Below, piece by piece: positions 47,123 to 59,219 of a stretch of 64,000 bases of DNA. The position numbers were made by a program, and so were the translations under genes. Within the stretch, counting starts at the first letter, position 1. The number at the start of each line of letters is the position of its first letter. Source of the stretch: Triticum aestivum (taxonomy: Eukaryota > Streptophyta > Magnoliopsida > Poales > Poaceae); NCBI RefSeq assembly GCF_018294505.1, contig NC_057811.1:408109452-408173451 (forward strand), written 5' to 3'. The notes beneath the pieces are model-generated. The model worked only from the letters and a program-made list of their open reading frames with translations, made no database searches and had not been told where the DNA came from.

Positions 47123-48533
47123 TGATACGTCTCCAACGTATCTACTTTTTCTCATGCTTTTCCTCTTGTTTTGGACTCTAATTTGCATGATTTGAATGAA
47201 ACTAACCCTGGACTGACGCTGTTTTCAGCAGAACTACCATGGTGTTTCTTTGTGAAGAAATAAAAGTTCTCGGAATGGTAGAAAACTTTGCGAGGAATTT
47301 TTATATCAATAATAAGAATTTATGGAGCCAAGACCTGCCAGAGAGGGGCACCTGGGTGGGCACAACCCACCAGGGTGCGCCCCCCTCTCCTGGCGCGCCG
47401 AGGTGGGTTGTACCCACCTGGTGGCCCCGTTGACGACCCCCTGATACTATAAAATCACATATTTCTAGAAAAAAATCAGGAAGAAAGAATTATCACGATC
47501 CACGAGATGGAGCCGCCACCAAGCCCTGTTCTTCCTCGGGAGGGCAGATCTGGAGTCCGTTTGGGGCTCCGGAGAGGGGGATCTTCGTTCTTCATCATCA
47601 CCAACCAATCTCCATCGCCAATTCCATGATGCTCCCCACCGGGAGTGAGTAATTCCTTCATAGGCTCGTTGGTCGGTGAGGAGTTGGATGAGATTCATCA
47701 TGTAATCGAGTTAGTTTTGTTAGGGCCTGATCCCTAGTATCCACTATGTTCTTAGATTGATGTTGCTATGACTTTGCTATGCTTAATGCTTGTCACTTTG
47801 GGCCCGGGTGCCATGAACTCAGATCTGAACCGTTTATGAATTCATCATTATATCCATGCTTTAGATCCGATCTTGCAAGTTATAGTCACCTACTACGTGT
47901 TATGATCCGGCAACCCCGGAGTGACAACAACCGGGCCACTCCCGGTGATGACCGTAGTTTGAGGAGTTCATGTATTCACTAAATGTTAATGCTTTGTTCC
48001 GGTTCTCTATTAAAAGGAGGCCTTAATATCCCTAAGTTATCCAATATGGACCCCGCTACCACGGGAGGGTAGGACAAAAGATGTCATGCAAGTTCTTTTA
48101 ATAAAGCACGTATGACTATTTACGGAATACATGCCTATATTATATTGATGAACTGGAGCTAGTGTTGTATCGCCCTAGGTTATAACTGTCACATGATGAA
48201 TATCATCCAACAAGTCACCAATCCAATGCCTACGAATTTATTTACATTGATCTTGCTGCGTTACTATTGCTATCATCACTGTTACACTTGCTACAAACTC
48301 TGCTATCATTGTTACCGTTACCGTTGTTGCTGTCACTATTATCAAAACTATCAAACTACTTTGCTACTAATCGCTTTGCTGCAGATAATTAATCTCCAGG
48401 TGTGGTTGAATTGACAGCTCAGCTGCTAATACCTTCAAATATTCTTTGGCTCCCCTTGTGTCGAATCTATTAATTTGGGTTGAATACTCTACCCTCGAAA
48501 ACTGTTGCAATCCCCTATACTTATGGGTTATCA
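47123..48533 (+). repeat. 3' LTR of Athila D
   Basis: 1411 bp, TG...CA, with GC hairpin at about 47352-47420. It ends ATGGGTTATCA and is followed by TCGCT. Confidence 0.93.
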
Positions 48534-49105
48534 TCGCTGCTGCTGCTCCCACTGCCTGACCAAATGCAACAAAGTTTTTTTAACAATCGGTGTGACACAA
48601 AGCCAAATGGAGAGGAAGAAGAGGCAGAGCATACTGGCATCGTCGTCGTCCTGCTAGCGCATGCGGCACATAGTCGTGTTGAACACCTTCACGGTGAGCG
48701 TGGCGTTGTTGTCGTACCTGAGGACAAGGAAGTACCCTTGCCGCAGGTCGTAGGCACGGACGAACAGCTCCCAGCCACGACACAGGCACATGTGGTCGTA
48801 CCGAAACACCACCTCCACGTCCCACAGCCTGCGAAACCCGCTGCCGGCCTATCGCAGCTTCACATTCTTTGGCTGATGGCCGTCCAGCATCTTCATAAAA
48901 GTGTCAGGCAGCCTACGCAGCGTGGGTCAAGCAGTGATGTAGCAAACAGCAGAGTTATGATAAAGAGATGGGTGAAGGGGAGATCTCTCCTTTTATATAC
49001 CCGCCTCTTGGAGGAATTCTCGAGTATGGTCGTGAAGAACTCTAAACCTTCCAAGTTGTACTCCGGTGTGGCAGAGCGCAGCCTGCGGTGGCGTCCTCCC
49101 ACCAT

Positions 49106-50308
49106 CTCTGATAAGCAGCAGAAGAGACCAATTACTACCCTGACAACATTATCATACAACATTACGGCAGCAGAAGTTTTGAGCAGAAGATAGTCAACTA
49201 CACCAAGTTATCATTTCACATTCAAAAAGCAATGCACTTGTGGACATTTATGATGGCAACAGCTAGAACCATATCTACTATAAATGCACCATATCTAGAA
49301 CCATATTTATAAACACAGCTAGAACCATATTTGATGAATGGACCATGTTCATATCTACAGAAACTTGTCTCTAATTCAACTCTATCATATTTGATAAATG
49401 GACATAGTTGGAACAGAGCCAGCTTTTTAGACATGAAGGAAAACTGAGAAAAAAAAAGCAATGCTCTTGTGCTCAACAACATCAACAACACTTAATTAAT
49501 TTGGTAGGTTAGTTCGCAATGGGAATTGGCACCCTTCAAAACTAGGGATTTCTTTAGACATGAAACGAAACTGAAAATGTTAATCAAAATGATGGTGATA
49601 CCAATAAGAAAACATTACCACCACCAACGATATTGATGGTGATATTCAAAGATAACACAAGGTTCAAGTGTAACCAATATTTTTTCATATATTTTTGGTA
49701 GAAAAATTATTTGAAATTTGGTGAAATATAGGCATCTACAATTTTGCATGACATGACATGGATCTTATGTCTTGTACTGTCACACTATCTACAATTTTTT
49801 GCTAAGTGACAATTACGTTGTGGAATTACAATGGACATCAGTTCACATAGGGGTAAAAAAATATCATTGAATGATCAGTTCCTCACTCCATATCATATAA
49901 AAATTTCCGTTTTTGACCATTAAATGTTATTATAATATTTGTATAAAACATGAAAATCAGGAGATTCAACAAACACTCCTGAAAAAAACCTATACATAGG
50001 ATTTTCTCCCTATTTGATAAATTAAATCGATATATATGTTGGCTAGGTATCTCGGAGGTGCCCATAATGTATCTTATATATAGAGGGAGTATGAACATAA
50101 AGTAAACTAAATGTAAAAACCTAAAGTAAACCAAAAGTAAACTAAACTAAACCTAAAGTAAACAAATACTTCTTATTTTTTTTTCATCTTTCTTCTTTCT
50201 TCTTAACCTAAAGTAAACTAAATGTAAACCAAAACTTAAAAAATAGAAACAAAACCTAAACCAAACCTAAACTAAACCAAGCCTAAATTAAACTAAACTG
50301 AACAAAAT
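49106..50308. other. CACTA2 interior upstream of the B3 pseudogene
   Basis: AT-rich DNA. 49250-49400 has repeated 'agctagaaccatat' units. 50090-50320 is low-complexity 'taaactaaacctaaagtaaac'. No coding signal is seen. It may hold the minus-strand promoter of the B3 gene or the first intron of the proline-rich exon. Confidence 0.6.
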
Positions 50309-50423
50309 CTAAAAAACAGAAGAAAAAAAACAAGGTCTCACCGGAGCAGGGGTCGCCGGAGCGGCGGGGCGGCCGCGGGGGTGGAGGAGAGGGGCACCGG
50401 GGCCGCCGGGTTGGAGGAGGGGG

Positions 50424-50901
50424 TGAGGGAGTCCTGGACTAAGGGGTCCTCGGGCGTCCCACCTGTTATCCATGGGCCGGACTGATGGGCTGTGAAGACA
50501 TGAAGGCCGAAGACTGTACCCGTGTCTGGATTGGACTCTACTTGGCGTGGAAGGCAAGCTTGGCGACCGATTATGAAGATTCCTTCTTATGTAACTGACT
50601 TTATGTAAACCCTAGATCCCCCCGGTGTCTATATAAACCGGAGGGGTTAGTCCGGAAAGGACACACATTACCATAGTCATATAGGCTAGACTTCTAGGGT
50701 TTAGCCATTACGATCTCGTGGTAGATCAACTCTTGTAATACTCATATTCATCAAGATCAATCAAGCAGGAAGTAGGGTATTTCCTCCATAGAGAGGGCCC
50801 GAACCTGGGTAAACATCGTGTCCCCCGTCTCCTGTTACCATCGATCCTAGACGCACAGTTCGGGACCCCCTACTCGAGATCCGCCGGTTTTGACACCGAC
50901 A
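50424..50901 (+). repeat. 5' LTR of element G
   Basis: 478 bp. TATA box TATATAAA at 50630-50637. Confidence 0.93.
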
Positions 50902-50948
50902 TTGGTGCTTTCATTGGGAGTTCCACTGTGCCGTCGACGAAAGCTTTG

Positions 50949-53430
50949 ATGGCCCCTTCAATCGTCGATAATGACACTGTCCAAGGAGGAACCTTCCTCC
51001 CCGGACAAATTTTTGCGTTCGGCGGCTTCGTACTGCGGGCCAACTCGCTTGGCCATCTGGAGCAGGTTGACAGCTATGCCCCTGGCCATCAGGTCAGATT
51101 TGGAAGCTTAAACTACGTCGCGGATATCCGTGGAGACTTGGTCTTCAATGGGTTCGAGACCGCGGCGATCGCTCCTCCTCGCTCCGATGAACATGACTTA
51201 AATCTGTCATCGGATCACACCCAGGAGATGGTTCCCGTTGCTGCAACGGCCTTAGATCCGGAGCAGATCGTGCCGTTCGAGGTCGCAGAATCTGTGGCAT
51301 TAGAGCCGCACACGGACTCAACACCCTACAATATCTGCGTCAACGGAATTCCGGACTCGTTTTCGGCTATAAATTCCGAACCACGTATGCCTGCGGACAC
51401 CGAGTTGGATCAGTTATCGATCTTCGAGTTCAGCGCCGTAGACATCTTTCAACACTCACCCTTGGGCGATATGCTAAATTCATTAAAAAAAACCTTTCCT
51501 TGGCAGGGGACTCACAGCCAAACTATGTTCGGTTCGAACTAGGGGCTGATGGAGAATTTTGCTTCCCACCCGGCACCCACTTCATAGCTACTGTCGAAAA
51601 CTCAACCGACGTGCTTAACTGGGGCTCCGAAGACATCGACAGCTGGGGCGGCGATGCCGACAAGGAGCAAGGCCAAGACCAGCCATTCACAAGAAGTTGG
51701 ACGGCCACCTCTTCATACGATGTGTACATGGTCGATACACCAAAAGAAAGCAACACCAGCACCGGAGGAAACAATACCCCGGACGACACCGAACACAATA
51801 AAGACCCTGTCGGAGCAAAATCCGAATAGGAGGAACAAGAAAACGGGCAAGCCAGCCCCGACGAACAGGCCCTGCCCAGCAACAATTCGGAGGACGACAA
51901 CTACCTTCCGCTCTCCGAAGACGAGGTAAGCCTCGGCGACGAAGACTTCATCATACCCGAAGGACCCCTCGAGCAGGAGCGTTTCAAGCGCAGGCTAATA
52001 GCTACCGCAAGGAGCCTGAAAAAGAAGCAGCAGCAGCTTCAAGCTGACCAAGACCTGCTCAATGATAGATGGACCAAAGTCTTGGCCACCGAAGAATACA
52101 GCCTTAGCGGCCTAGCCAAAAGCTACGCGAAGCATAGATCGCTACCTCAGTTTGATAACGAGGCGTTGGAGCCCATACCATTATCACATCATGCGGCAGG
52201 TCGACGACAACCCGGTCCGGATAAAGAGGCAATTCAAGCCGAACTCCAGACCGCCCTACCTCGCCGTAAAGGCAAGAATAACACAACTCGTGGTTGTACA
52301 GACGACCTTCGACGGGACTTGGACAGTAGAGCAGGACACGCAAGATCGATCTACAGATCGCGAGGGCATGTCCCAACACATGACGACGGCTACCTATTCA
52401 GACATGACAAACCTAGCCATGCCCGAGCCGAAACCACAAATGGACTCCTTTGGAGTCACGTCGCATTGTGGCCCAATATAGAGGCGCCGCACACCCTCTT
52501 TGCTTCACCGATGAAGTAATGAATCATGAATTCCCCGAGGGGTTCAAACCCGTCAATATTGAACCATACGACGGAACAACCGATCCCTCGGTGTGGATAG
52601 AAGATTTTGTTCTCCACATCCATATGGCCCGTGGAGACGACCTCTGCGCCATTAAATACCTCCCACTAAAGCTAAAAGGGCCAGCTCGGCACTGGTTAAA
52701 CATCCTGCCTGAAAATTCCATAGGCAGCTAGGAGGACTTGGAAGAAACCTTCCTTGGCAACTTCCAAGGAACATATGTCCGGCCACTGGATGCCGATGAC
52801 CTAAGCCACATTGTCCAGCAGCCCGGAGAGTCAGCCAGGGAGCTCTGGACTCGGTTCTTAGTCAAAAAGAACCAAATCGTCGACTGTCCGGACGCGGAAG
52901 CCCTTGCAGCCTTCAGACACGGCGTCCGGGACGAATGGCTGACACGCCACCTCGGCCAAGAAGGACCTAAATCCATGACAGCCCTCACTGCTCTAATGAC
53001 CCGCTTTTGCGTGGGAGAAGACAACTGGCTCGCTCGTAGAAGCAACAGCGCCAGCGACCCGGGCACTTCCGAAATCCGAGATGGCAATGGCAAGCCACGA
53101 CGAAGCAAATACAACAGCCGCAATGATAACGAAAGATCACGCGACACTGCGATCAACGCCGGATTCAGGAATCCCAAGCCCGGTCAGCGAAAGAAGCCAT
53201 TCAAGGCGAATCGCGGCGAACCATCCAACCTAGACAAGATATTGGACCGACCCTGCCAGATTCATGGCCACCCCGATAAACCCGCCAATCATACTAACAG
53301 AAACTGCTGGGTCCTTAAGCAGGCCGGCAAGCTCAACGCCGAACACAGGGGAAGGAGGCCGCCAGACGACAGGGATGACGGAAAGGTTCACCAACGAAGC
53401 ACTGGGGGTAAGAAGCAATCTCCACCGTAG
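50949..53430 (+). pseudogene. gag: gag of element G, several frame breaks
   Basis: The first in-frame ATG is at 50949 (MAPSIVDNDTVQGGTFLPGQ). The N-terminal region is about 200 residues. The frame then shifts near 51500, hits TAG at 51827-51829, and shifts again near 52190 and 52440. The gag core (EPYDGTTDPSVWIEDFVLHI, LKLKGPARHWLNILPENS, TFLGNFQGTYVRP, RELWTRFLVKKNQ) is in the frame from 52450 with TAG at 52729. A zinc-binding motif CQIHGHPDKPANHTNRNCW lies near 53255-53312. It ends at 53430. It forms the particle in the family. This copy is dead. Confidence 0.85.
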
Positions 53431-54690
53431 GATCAACTACTCCCAGAACAGAAATAGCAACCCGGCTTCCGCCGCCCACTTCGTACACCCACAAAATTTG
53501 TACCGCGCATACATCATTACGCACTCAAGATACCATGGGCATTGGCGGAAGCACAATACGGACAACCCTGCAAACACCCCACTAACATTTTTTTATTCAT
53601 TTTCCTTTTTATTTTTTCTTCCTTGGCTATCCTTTAGAAACAGGTGACGAATAGGATAAACGTCGGGAACTGGCTCTATCGGAGTCCGAATCCGTATACT
53701 CACCTAAGGGGCTATTTCCATCAAGGATTCCCCCACCGAGGACGGGTGACGCAGACGTGCGACAGGAGGTCCAAAATAAATTTTTGTAGACCGCACTCTC
53801 TATTTCTCGAGCCTGTACTATGCCTATTCTCCGCCTCCAACCCCGAGCATGCCAAATAGCCGGGAGGATGGCTTTTATATATATCATAAGTAATCATTGG
53901 CATACCGCTCAGTTCCCAGTAAAACATATCCGAACTAATCATCCGTGTCGTCTCGCCACAGAATACGGCTGCCACATTTGCTTCACAAATATACCCTGGC
54001 ATAACCTGCCAGGGGCTCGGTATGGGAACAAATGAGTTGCCAGCAAAAGCCCGAATAGCTCTACAGCACACTTCGGCGTCGCAAGTTTGGCCTTATATGC
54101 ATCAGCTCCGAATCATTGTCTTGGGTCAATAGTTGGGTTGCCCGGCTCCTGTGCTTGCTACCCTACGTTCCGCTCTATCGGCTAGGGTAGTAAAGGGAGA
54201 ACTACTGCGATTGTGCCCTGGTCTAAATTGGATGAGCACCTCAGTAGAGAAAGCCAAAAACTGACTGTCATGATGCGGCGAGAGCTGGTCAACCACTTGA
54301 CGACTTCTAGGAATCTTTAGCGATTCTCCATGTAACACGAGGGATCTTTTTCAAGATCAAACATGTAAGGCACCCTATGCCGCATACATACCAGGGGCTA
54401 TGTCGTAGCCCCACAATAAAACTCCTATGGCTAAGTGAAAGCGTTAACGCCCTATAGTCTGATTGCCTGGTTCGCCACATTATCACCTTCTTCATGGACC
54501 AAGACGTTGGATAAAGAGTGATTAAATGCTTTTCCGGACACCCCCGTACTTCCTACGAGGGGGCTGAAGCCGACGACTGGAAAACTTTCAGTTTATATCA
54601 AAAACGGCCGCATAGGAGGAATTCAAGCTTTCAAGCAAAAACATATAAATAGATTAACTATAAAATTGTCTTTTACAATTATCATACACC
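53431..54690. other. Noncoding middle of element G
   Basis: No gene is seen. The position where pol should be is empty. It is pyrimidine-rich at 53580-53640. It is probably the shared 3' region of the sense and antisense units. Confidence 0.65.
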
Positions 54691-57600
54691 TCACTCGAAC
54701 ATTACATCTTTCGAGCATTGGCCCTCTATCAGGCGGGCGGCCCCTAGGACGTCTTCAAAATAACGCTCCGGTTCCGGACGGTCCTTGCCTTTGGGTGGAC
54801 TCTTCGTCGCAACATCAACGGCCTTCATCTTCCCCCCAGAATGTCTTGACTCGGGCGAAGGCCATCCGTGCACCCTCAATGCACGTTGACCGATTCACAG
54901 TGTCGATACGCGGCACCGCGTCAACAAGCTTCTGCACCAAACCGAAATAGCTATTCGGTGCAGGCTCGGTTGGCCACAACCGGATTATGACATCCTTCGT
55001 GGCAGCGCCGGATATCCTATGAAGCTCGGCCCGTTGGGACATCTGTTCATTCAGCAGCAGAGGGCGCTTTGACGCGCCAAACTGCAACCAAAAAAGTTTC
55101 TCCGTTGCATATCCATCTCGCGCTTGGCAATACCGCGCCGCATCGGAAGAACTCTTCGGCAAGTCCAAAAACTCGTCCGGAGAACTCCACACTTGGTTAA
55201 GCTGAGCATAGTCCGGGTCACCAAACTTAGTTTGCAGCAGAAAAGGCTTTCCAGCCACAATCTCCTTCGCCTGCCGAACTTCCTCACGGATTGCTCTGGA
55301 TTCTGATCGCGCTTCTCTCACCTCCTGTCGGGCCTTGTCTAGTTCAGCCGTCAAGGCTTTATTCTCCTTCTCAAGAAATTCACAGCGGCTAGTGGCATTC
55401 TCCAGTTCGAGTGTCATTGTGGATATCTTCTCCTCACCTTGGCACCAGACAGCTTGTTCGGCCTTTAATTCAGCCGATGCCTTTTCGGCAGCAGCATTGC
55501 TACGACGGACCCCCTCCTTGGCCTGGGTCAGCTCCGCTCGAAGAAATTCAACGGCGGCAGCACCATCTGCAGCCACGCGCATTCCAGCATCTAAAATCTC
55601 AGCATCATGTTTATACCACAAACAATGTATGAGGATCGCCCTGAATACATACCTTGCGACTTGTCAAGACGCGTATTGATTAATGCAAGATCATCCCCTG
55701 ACACGTCAAGCTTCCACTATAGCTCGGCAATTTCCATAGTCCGGGAAGGGGCCAAGGGGGAAGCAGCCTGTGTTCAAACTCATCGGGTTAGTCCTCAAAA
55801 CGATCATTTTTGATCCTCTGTTTGCTTCCTAATGGAAGACAACCTGAGTCTTAGGGGCTACTACCTATACACAGGCACATCTTTGCAAAGGAAACATAGC
55901 TGAAAAACATTATGTCACAAACCTCGAAGCCTTTAAGTAGGCTCATGAAGGCTTCGTTTAATCCGCTCTTCGCAGACGAAATCTTTTCAATCACTGTACC
56001 CATCAGGGTACGCTGCTCCCCCGAGACAGATGCTTTCCGCAACATGTCCCGCAATATATCGGGAGTCTTCGGGTTTCCGGACACTGCTCTAGGGGCATGG
56101 TCATCCTTTGAAGGAATCTGTTCACCCGTATTCAGAATCACTGTCGGCTGCGAGCCAGACAGTCCGGGGCCTTTGCTATCATCAACCCCGGACTCCCGGA
56201 CGGTCGGAGATCGGCCTTTGGGCACTGCCGCCTTTGTCCCTTGTGCAACTGGTTGATTTAAAGGGACCCTCCGCGACGACACTTCAGAGTCATCTGCCTT
56301 ATTGGGCGAGGGGGTTCGAGGAGGCGTCTCGCTCTCCATCATCTCTGGGAGGAGACTTCCCGAAGAAGAGGATTGCCCAGAAAAACTTTGTGCCGACCTG
56401 TAAAAATGCATGAATGCGTTACGAACATCTTCGGTTAACAGCAACGAAGCGGACGCTATCAAAGCACCCCGGATTCACTTACGGTTTGGCCGAGGTCTTG
56501 TCCCCTTGTTGGAGCTGTTTAGCGGCATCGCTTACCAAACCCAAGCCGCTCGCTGGTGGCATCTTGCCCCTCTTAGAAGACCGCCCCTCCCAATCTTCGG
56601 AGGTGGCCCTTTTCGTCCTGCTAGGGGAAGCGATAATGGATCCTTTTTCGCCCCTGTCTTCAGGCGAGGAAAGGTCGATCTCTCCGGACTCAGTGTTCGA
56701 CTTACCTCCAGAACCAAGGTCCTCTTGGGCTTTCTCGCTCTCCTCTTTGCCCTCCCTTACCGGCTCCTAGCGTGGTACCGAGGCCAGCATCCCTATTAGC
56801 ACTGGAGTAGCTGAGTCTTCAGGAAGAGGAGCCGGACACCTGACCTGTTCCACCTTCTTTATCCCGCCCTAGAAAAAGATGGATTGCTCAGTATCTTATT
56901 ATGGGACGCTCGATTACAGGGTGTTCGGGAGTGTAATACTTACCGGGGTGGTCGAATGATTGCTGTGGAGGCCGATGTCTTTGGTGGTGGCTGGCCATTG
57001 CTCTCGTTCCCCAAAAAACAACCTCCTCATTCCTTCGTGCGTAGTGCCGAAGAAGTGCTGAAGAGTCTGCGGCCCTTCTGGGTTAAACTCCCATATGCGG
57101 CGAGGCCGCCGCTGGCACGGCAGAATCCGACGGACTAGCATTACTTGAATAACGTCAATAAGATCGATGCCCTTCTCGGCAAGGCTTCGGATGCGACCCT
57201 GCAAAGTCCGCACTTCATCAACGGATCCCCAGTCCAATCCCTCATTGATCCATGAAGCAAGCCGAATTGGGGGGCCGGATCGGAACGCAGGCGCAGTTGC
57301 CAACTTAGAGCCACAAGGCTCGGTGATGTAGAACCACCCCTGCTGCCATAAGTCGGAAGATTCGGTGAAGGATCCCTGAAACCAAGCAGTGCTAGCGAGC
57401 TTGCCCACTTTGGCACCACCGCACTCTGCCTGCTCCCCCTCTATCACCCAGACATTTTGGGTGATATCCCTGCGATAGTTGGTAACTTCGCATTTCCAGT
57501 TGATTTTGTTTGCGGCTTCACATTGAAGGTCTTGAGACACAAGGCAAAGTATGGAGGAGTTCGGAGTAAGGCTTCACACGCGATGATAAACACCGATATA

Positions 57601-57875
57601 AGAAGAATAGAGTCCGGGGCCAGATCGTGAAAATCTAGCCCGTAATAGAACATGAGCCCCCGGACGAAGGGGTTAAGTGTGAACCCTAACCCGCGAAGGA
57701 AGTGGGACAGGAACACGACCCTCTCGCCAGATCTGGGGGTAGGAATAATCTGCCCCTCGGTAGGAAGCCGATGAAGGATTTCTGTGGTCAGATATCTGGC
57801 CGCTCGAAGCTTTGCAATATCCTCCTCTGTGACAGAAGAGGCCACCCACCGGCCTTGACGGTTGGATCCGGACAT
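54691..57875 (-). pseudogene. Antisense gene of element G, five exons, PF04195-like
   Basis: The exons are 57875-56944, 56868-56483, 56397-55923, 55767-55653 and 55590-54691. All four introns (75, 85, 155 and 62 bp) start GT and end AG, and the reading phase is kept across each. Exon 1 (MSGSNRQGRWVASSV) contains LRGLGFTLNPFVRGLMFYYG and DLAPDSILLISVFIIACEA, a domain of the same type as in F's antisense ORF. Exons 2-3 are acidic and Ser/Pro-rich. Exon 5 is a coiled coil (ELTQAKEGVRRSNAAAEKAS) with a C-terminal domain. Damage is small: frameshifts near 57540 and 54840 and TAG at 56769-56767 and 55719-55717. The function is unknown. Confidence 0.85.
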
Positions 57876-57972
57876 GATCGGAGCTTGTGCTGGTCGAAAC
57901 CCGGGTGTTGGAACTTGAGGTATCAAGGGTTGAGGAAGAAGCAAGCCTAATGGAAAAATACGGAGCGGTACC

Positions 57973-57984
57973 CCTATATAGAGA
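57973..57984 (-). promoter_or_regulatory. TATA box of the antisense gene of G
   Basis: The minus strand reads CTCTATATAGGGG, about 100 bases upstream of the ATG at 57875. This is a normal distance for a plant promoter with a short leader. Confidence 0.6.
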
Positions 57985-58408
57985 CTGTGAATATTAAGCG
58001 CCTCCTCCCGGGCCTCAAAACTTGCCTGTTTCCAAAGAGTTGTACCCACACGACGGTTGGGTTACCCACGTCCGGGTTGACAAGAATCCCCTAAAAAAGG
58101 GGAGACACGATCTCCGCTTGGATAAGGCACGCCAATAAAATTGCGTCTTAGGGCGTGGGGCGACGAGCCAGCTAAAAGGCGGTTCGCAAATAATGGATGA
58201 AGCCGGCGTGATGCCATATTACCAAAGAGTTGTCGAGGGATTGGACTCGTGGAATATTATATCCTCTATAATTGTGTATACAAGTCCGGATACAATCAAC
58301 ACATCTGAAGACTATCTTGGAGTTTGGAGAAAGGGGAACCCGCCTTGCAATGCTGAAGACAATCTGCGCGCCGAACTCCTCGTCATCGAAGCCAGGTTCA
58401 GGGGCTAC

Positions 58409-58885
58409 TGAGGGAGTCCTGGACTAAGGGGTCCTCGGGCGTCCGACCTGTTATCTATGGGCCGGACTGATGGGCTGTGAAGACATGAAGGCTGAAGACT
58501 GTACCCGTGTCCGGATTGGACTCTACTTGGCGTGGAAGGCAAGCTTGGCGACCGATTATGAATATTCCTCTTATGTAACCGACTTTATGTAAACCCTAGA
58601 TCCCCCCGGTGTCTATATAAACCGGAGGGGTTAGTCCGGAAAGGACACACATTTTCCATAGTCATATAGGCTAGACTTCTGGGGTTTAGCCATTGCGATC
58701 TCGTGGTAGATCAACTCCTGTAATACTCATATTCATCAAGATCAATCAAGCAGGAAGTAGGGTATTACCTCCATATAGAGGGCCCGAACATGGGTAACGT
58801 CGTGTCCCCCGTCTCCTGTTACCATCGATCCTAGATGCACAGTTCGGGACCCTCTACCCGAGATCCACCGGTTTTGACACCGACA
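58409..58885 (+). repeat. 3' LTR of element G
   Basis: 477 bp, matching 50424-50901. TATA box at 58614-58620. Confidence 0.93.
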
Positions 58886-59219
58886 GGGGGCGCTGGAGCG
58901 GCGGGGCGGCCGCGGTGGTGGAGGAGAGGGGCTCTAGGGCCGCCGGGGCGGAGGAGGGGGCGCCGCTGGGGTGGCGCGGGGTGGCAGACCTCGGGCACGG
59001 GGCGGGGCGGTGCGGCGACGGGGGTGGCGCGGAGCGCAAGAGGGGGTCGCCGGGGCAGCGGGGGCGGCGCGGCGACGGGGGTGGCGCGGGGCGGGGAGGG
59101 GGTCTTCGGGGCGGCGGGGGCGGCACGGGGAGGGGGGCGGGGCGGCGGCGGCTCAGGCATGGGGCGGAAAGAGAGAGGGGACAGATAGAGTGGTGGGGGC
59201 GCGAAAGTTGGCTTTTTAG

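Larger units (their letters stand above)
29910..48533 (+). mobile_element. Athila-lineage retrotransposon D, gag-protease only, split by F
   Basis: LTRs begin TGATACGTCTCC. The 5-bp duplication TCGCT (29905-29909 and 48534-48538) is exact. The tRNA-Asp-type PBS is at 30702-30719 and the PPT at 47109-47121. Without F it is about 9.3 kb. It encodes gag, a protease domain and a 3' ORF, but no RT, RNase H or integrase, so it would rely on a relative such as Athila A for replication. The 5' LTR has two deletions. Confidence 0.93.
29606..49105 (-). pseudogene. B3 DNA-binding domain protein pseudogene, split by Athila D
   Basis: The exon structure can be read on the minus strand. Exon 1 (49105-49001) encodes EYNLEGLEFFTTILENSSKR. 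Exon 2 (48912-48635) encodes LPDTFMKMLDGHQPKNVKLR, LWDVEVVF, GWELFVRAYDL, GYFLVLRYD and VKVFNTTMC, a clear plant B3 domain. After a 79-bp GT-AG intron (48634-48556), exon 3 (48555-48534, then 29904-29606 after Athila D) encodes SDSGYSKSNNDSGYC, an acidic Ser/Glu tail and three DDGQAMVV-type repeats. Breaks are TAG at 48851-48849, TAG at 48656-48654 and one extra G at the exon 1 donor. B3 proteins are plant transcription factors. Here it is a passenger of CACTA2. Confidence 0.8.
50424..58885 (+). mobile_element. Element G: Tat-like Gypsy retrotransposon with five-exon antisense gene
   Basis: Short LTRs at 50424-50901 and 58409-58885 begin TGAGGGAGTCC and end ACACCGACA, with roughly 20 differences by eye. 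The 5-bp duplication GGGGG is exact (50419-50423 and 58886-58890). The sense strand has gag only; pol is absent. The minus strand has a spliced gene before the 3' LTR. The PPT is caggggctac at 58398-58407. Organisation matches element F, but the sequences are distinct. It is non-autonomous. Confidence 0.93.
50345..59160 (-). pseudogene. Proline-rich first exon of an unidentified CACTA2 gene, split by G
   Basis: The minus strand from the ATG at 59160 (MPEPPPPRPPPRAAPAAPK) stays open to 58886 and continues, after removing G and one GGGGG copy, at 50418 until a good splice donor (CCG then GTGAGACC) near 50345. The protein is Pro/Ala/Arg-rich with repeated ATPVAAPP motifs, probably disordered. 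An approximately 70-bp unit is present on both sides of G. The next exon is not identified. It is possibly the first exon of the CACTA2 gene, possibly just GC-rich repeat DNA. Confidence 0.4.

Noticed and set aside
48989..49000. TATA box (TATATAAAAGG on the minus strand) upstream of an ATG at 48896
   Set aside because: The flanking sequence is B3-domain coding on both sides, and GTATAT works as a splice donor matched by an AG at 48913. It is better explained as an intron start.
48480..49193. Long plus-strand ORF of 237 codons
   Set aside because: It starts in the LTR of Athila D and runs antisense to the B3 exons. It is a shadow of high-GC coding DNA.
58831..59219. Gly/Arg-rich plus-strand ORFs
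   Set aside because: They are shadows of the proline-rich minus-strand exon in GC-rich repeats.
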